In this document: piece by piece, positions 53,521-53,751 of the stretch | Layout of the letters: each line of letters starts with the position of its first letter | How positions within the stretch are numbered: the stretch's first letter is position 1 | Source: Clostridia bacterium | Lineage (GTDB): Bacteria > Bacillota > Clostridia > Christensenellales > Aristaeellaceae | DNA: 53,751 nucleotides | Direction: 5' to 3' | NCBI GenBank assembly: GCA_030536295.1 | Contig: JAUNQH010000009.1 | Location: 1 to 53,751, forward strand | The notes under the pieces: generated by a model | Database searches by the model: none | Told to the model about the DNA's origin: nothing | Seen by the model: the letters and a program-made list of their open reading frames with translations, nothing else | Translations under genes and position numbers: made by a program

Positions 53521-53751
53521 TCAATTCACCAGTGCTTTCTCTATTTCGATGGAGATGCTTTTGCCGTCACTGATGCAGGTAACGGTACCGTGCAGGTCTG
53601 TACGGAAAACATCGATCCCTTTGGATTCAAGCAGTGTCAGCGTTTCATCCGCGGGATGCCCGTGATCATTATGCGCGCCGACGCTGATGACGGCATATGT
53701 CGGGGAGACGGCTTCCAGAAAATTTCCGCCGGTGGAGCCCAGACCGCCGTG
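53521..53751 (-). CDS. MBL-fold/ComEC-like hydrolase, C-terminal end (5' end off window)
   Basis: Only the last 76 residues are present, and the frame is open to the window edge. They begin HGGLGSTGGNFLEAVSPTYA and continue with VISVGAHNDHGHP and VFRTDLHGTVT, which match the C-terminal part of metallo-beta-lactamase domains of ComEC/Rec2 type (HHG-x-SS, VGxxNxxGHP, TDxxGT). A His metal ligand and the final conserved Asp are visible. The start and most of the active site lie outside the window. It is directly upstream of the MORN-repeat gene. Confidence 0.82.
   Translation of the reverse strand, partial: HGGLGSTGGNFLEAVSPTYAVISVGAHNDHGHPADETLTLLESKGIDVFRTDLHGTVTCISDGKSISIEIEKALVN

Overview
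The window is a dense, high-GC stretch of chromosome from a Gram-positive-type bacterium, most likely a member of the Clostridia (Bacillota) from an anaerobic or gut-like lineage. This is an inference. It rests on the gene set (whiA, rapZ, MrfA/MrfB repair proteins, YhaM, fused RibF, AI-2E exporter, YolD-like protein, SdrD_B and MORN surface proteins), strong GGAGG ribosome binding sites, many ATGA stop/start overlaps and U-tailed intrinsic terminators. No rRNA, tRNA, phage, transposase or CRISPR array was seen. About 49 protein genes fill nearly the whole window.

Layout. 1-5327 (+): infB (left end cut off)-rbfA-nrnA-truB-ribF, a translation and RNA-maturation operon. 5337-7921: glgP with its own promoter and terminator. 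7922-11976: a possible DegV gene remnant, a peptidoglycan-binding protein, then an overlapping set of UPF0104-type membrane protein, Gx-type transporter, small secreted protein and murG. 11955-14966: a three-gene ABC exporter unit. 15038-16585: a YgjP-type metallopeptidase facing a CPBP membrane protease. 16618-19325: Y-family polymerase, YolD-like protein and secreted trypsin-like protease, coupled by 4-nt overlaps. 19650-26225 (-): six genes, DUF1643, esterase, mrfA, mrfB, TPR protein, lepB. 26461-27392: a secreted two-domain protein with a strong promoter. 27406-29712 (-): aroA-aroC. 29743-33646 (+): DUF2232-rplI-dnaB-yhaM. 33715-39872 (+): lipoprotein, a 1243-residue SdrD_B surface protein and an M32 carboxypeptidase. 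40040-45727 (-): deoC, a degenerate GH4-like protein, rRNA methyltransferase-like protein, RluA-family pseudouridine synthase, tgt, DUF4867. 45875-52917 (+): AI-2E family protein-murB-rapZ-whiA, then a large membrane protein and a sensor kinase. 52986-53751 (-): a MORN/zinc-domain secreted protein and the end of a metallo-beta-lactamase-fold hydrolase.

The most unusual non-coding feature is a repeat present twice (19331-19577 and 39892-40032). It has 12-bp terminal inverted repeats and nested inner hairpins that can fold like a cloverleaf. The first copy carries a 106-nt structured insertion placed exactly in one hairpin loop. Other points of interest are a promoter built inside a terminator (11934-11983), helically phased GTAA repeats between divergent promoters (26369-26438), a GH4-family protein that seems to have lost its active site, and the absence of yvcK between rapZ and whiA and of gdpP between DUF2232 and rplI.

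Promoter, terminator and family calls were made by eye from the sequence. No database search or folding program was run.
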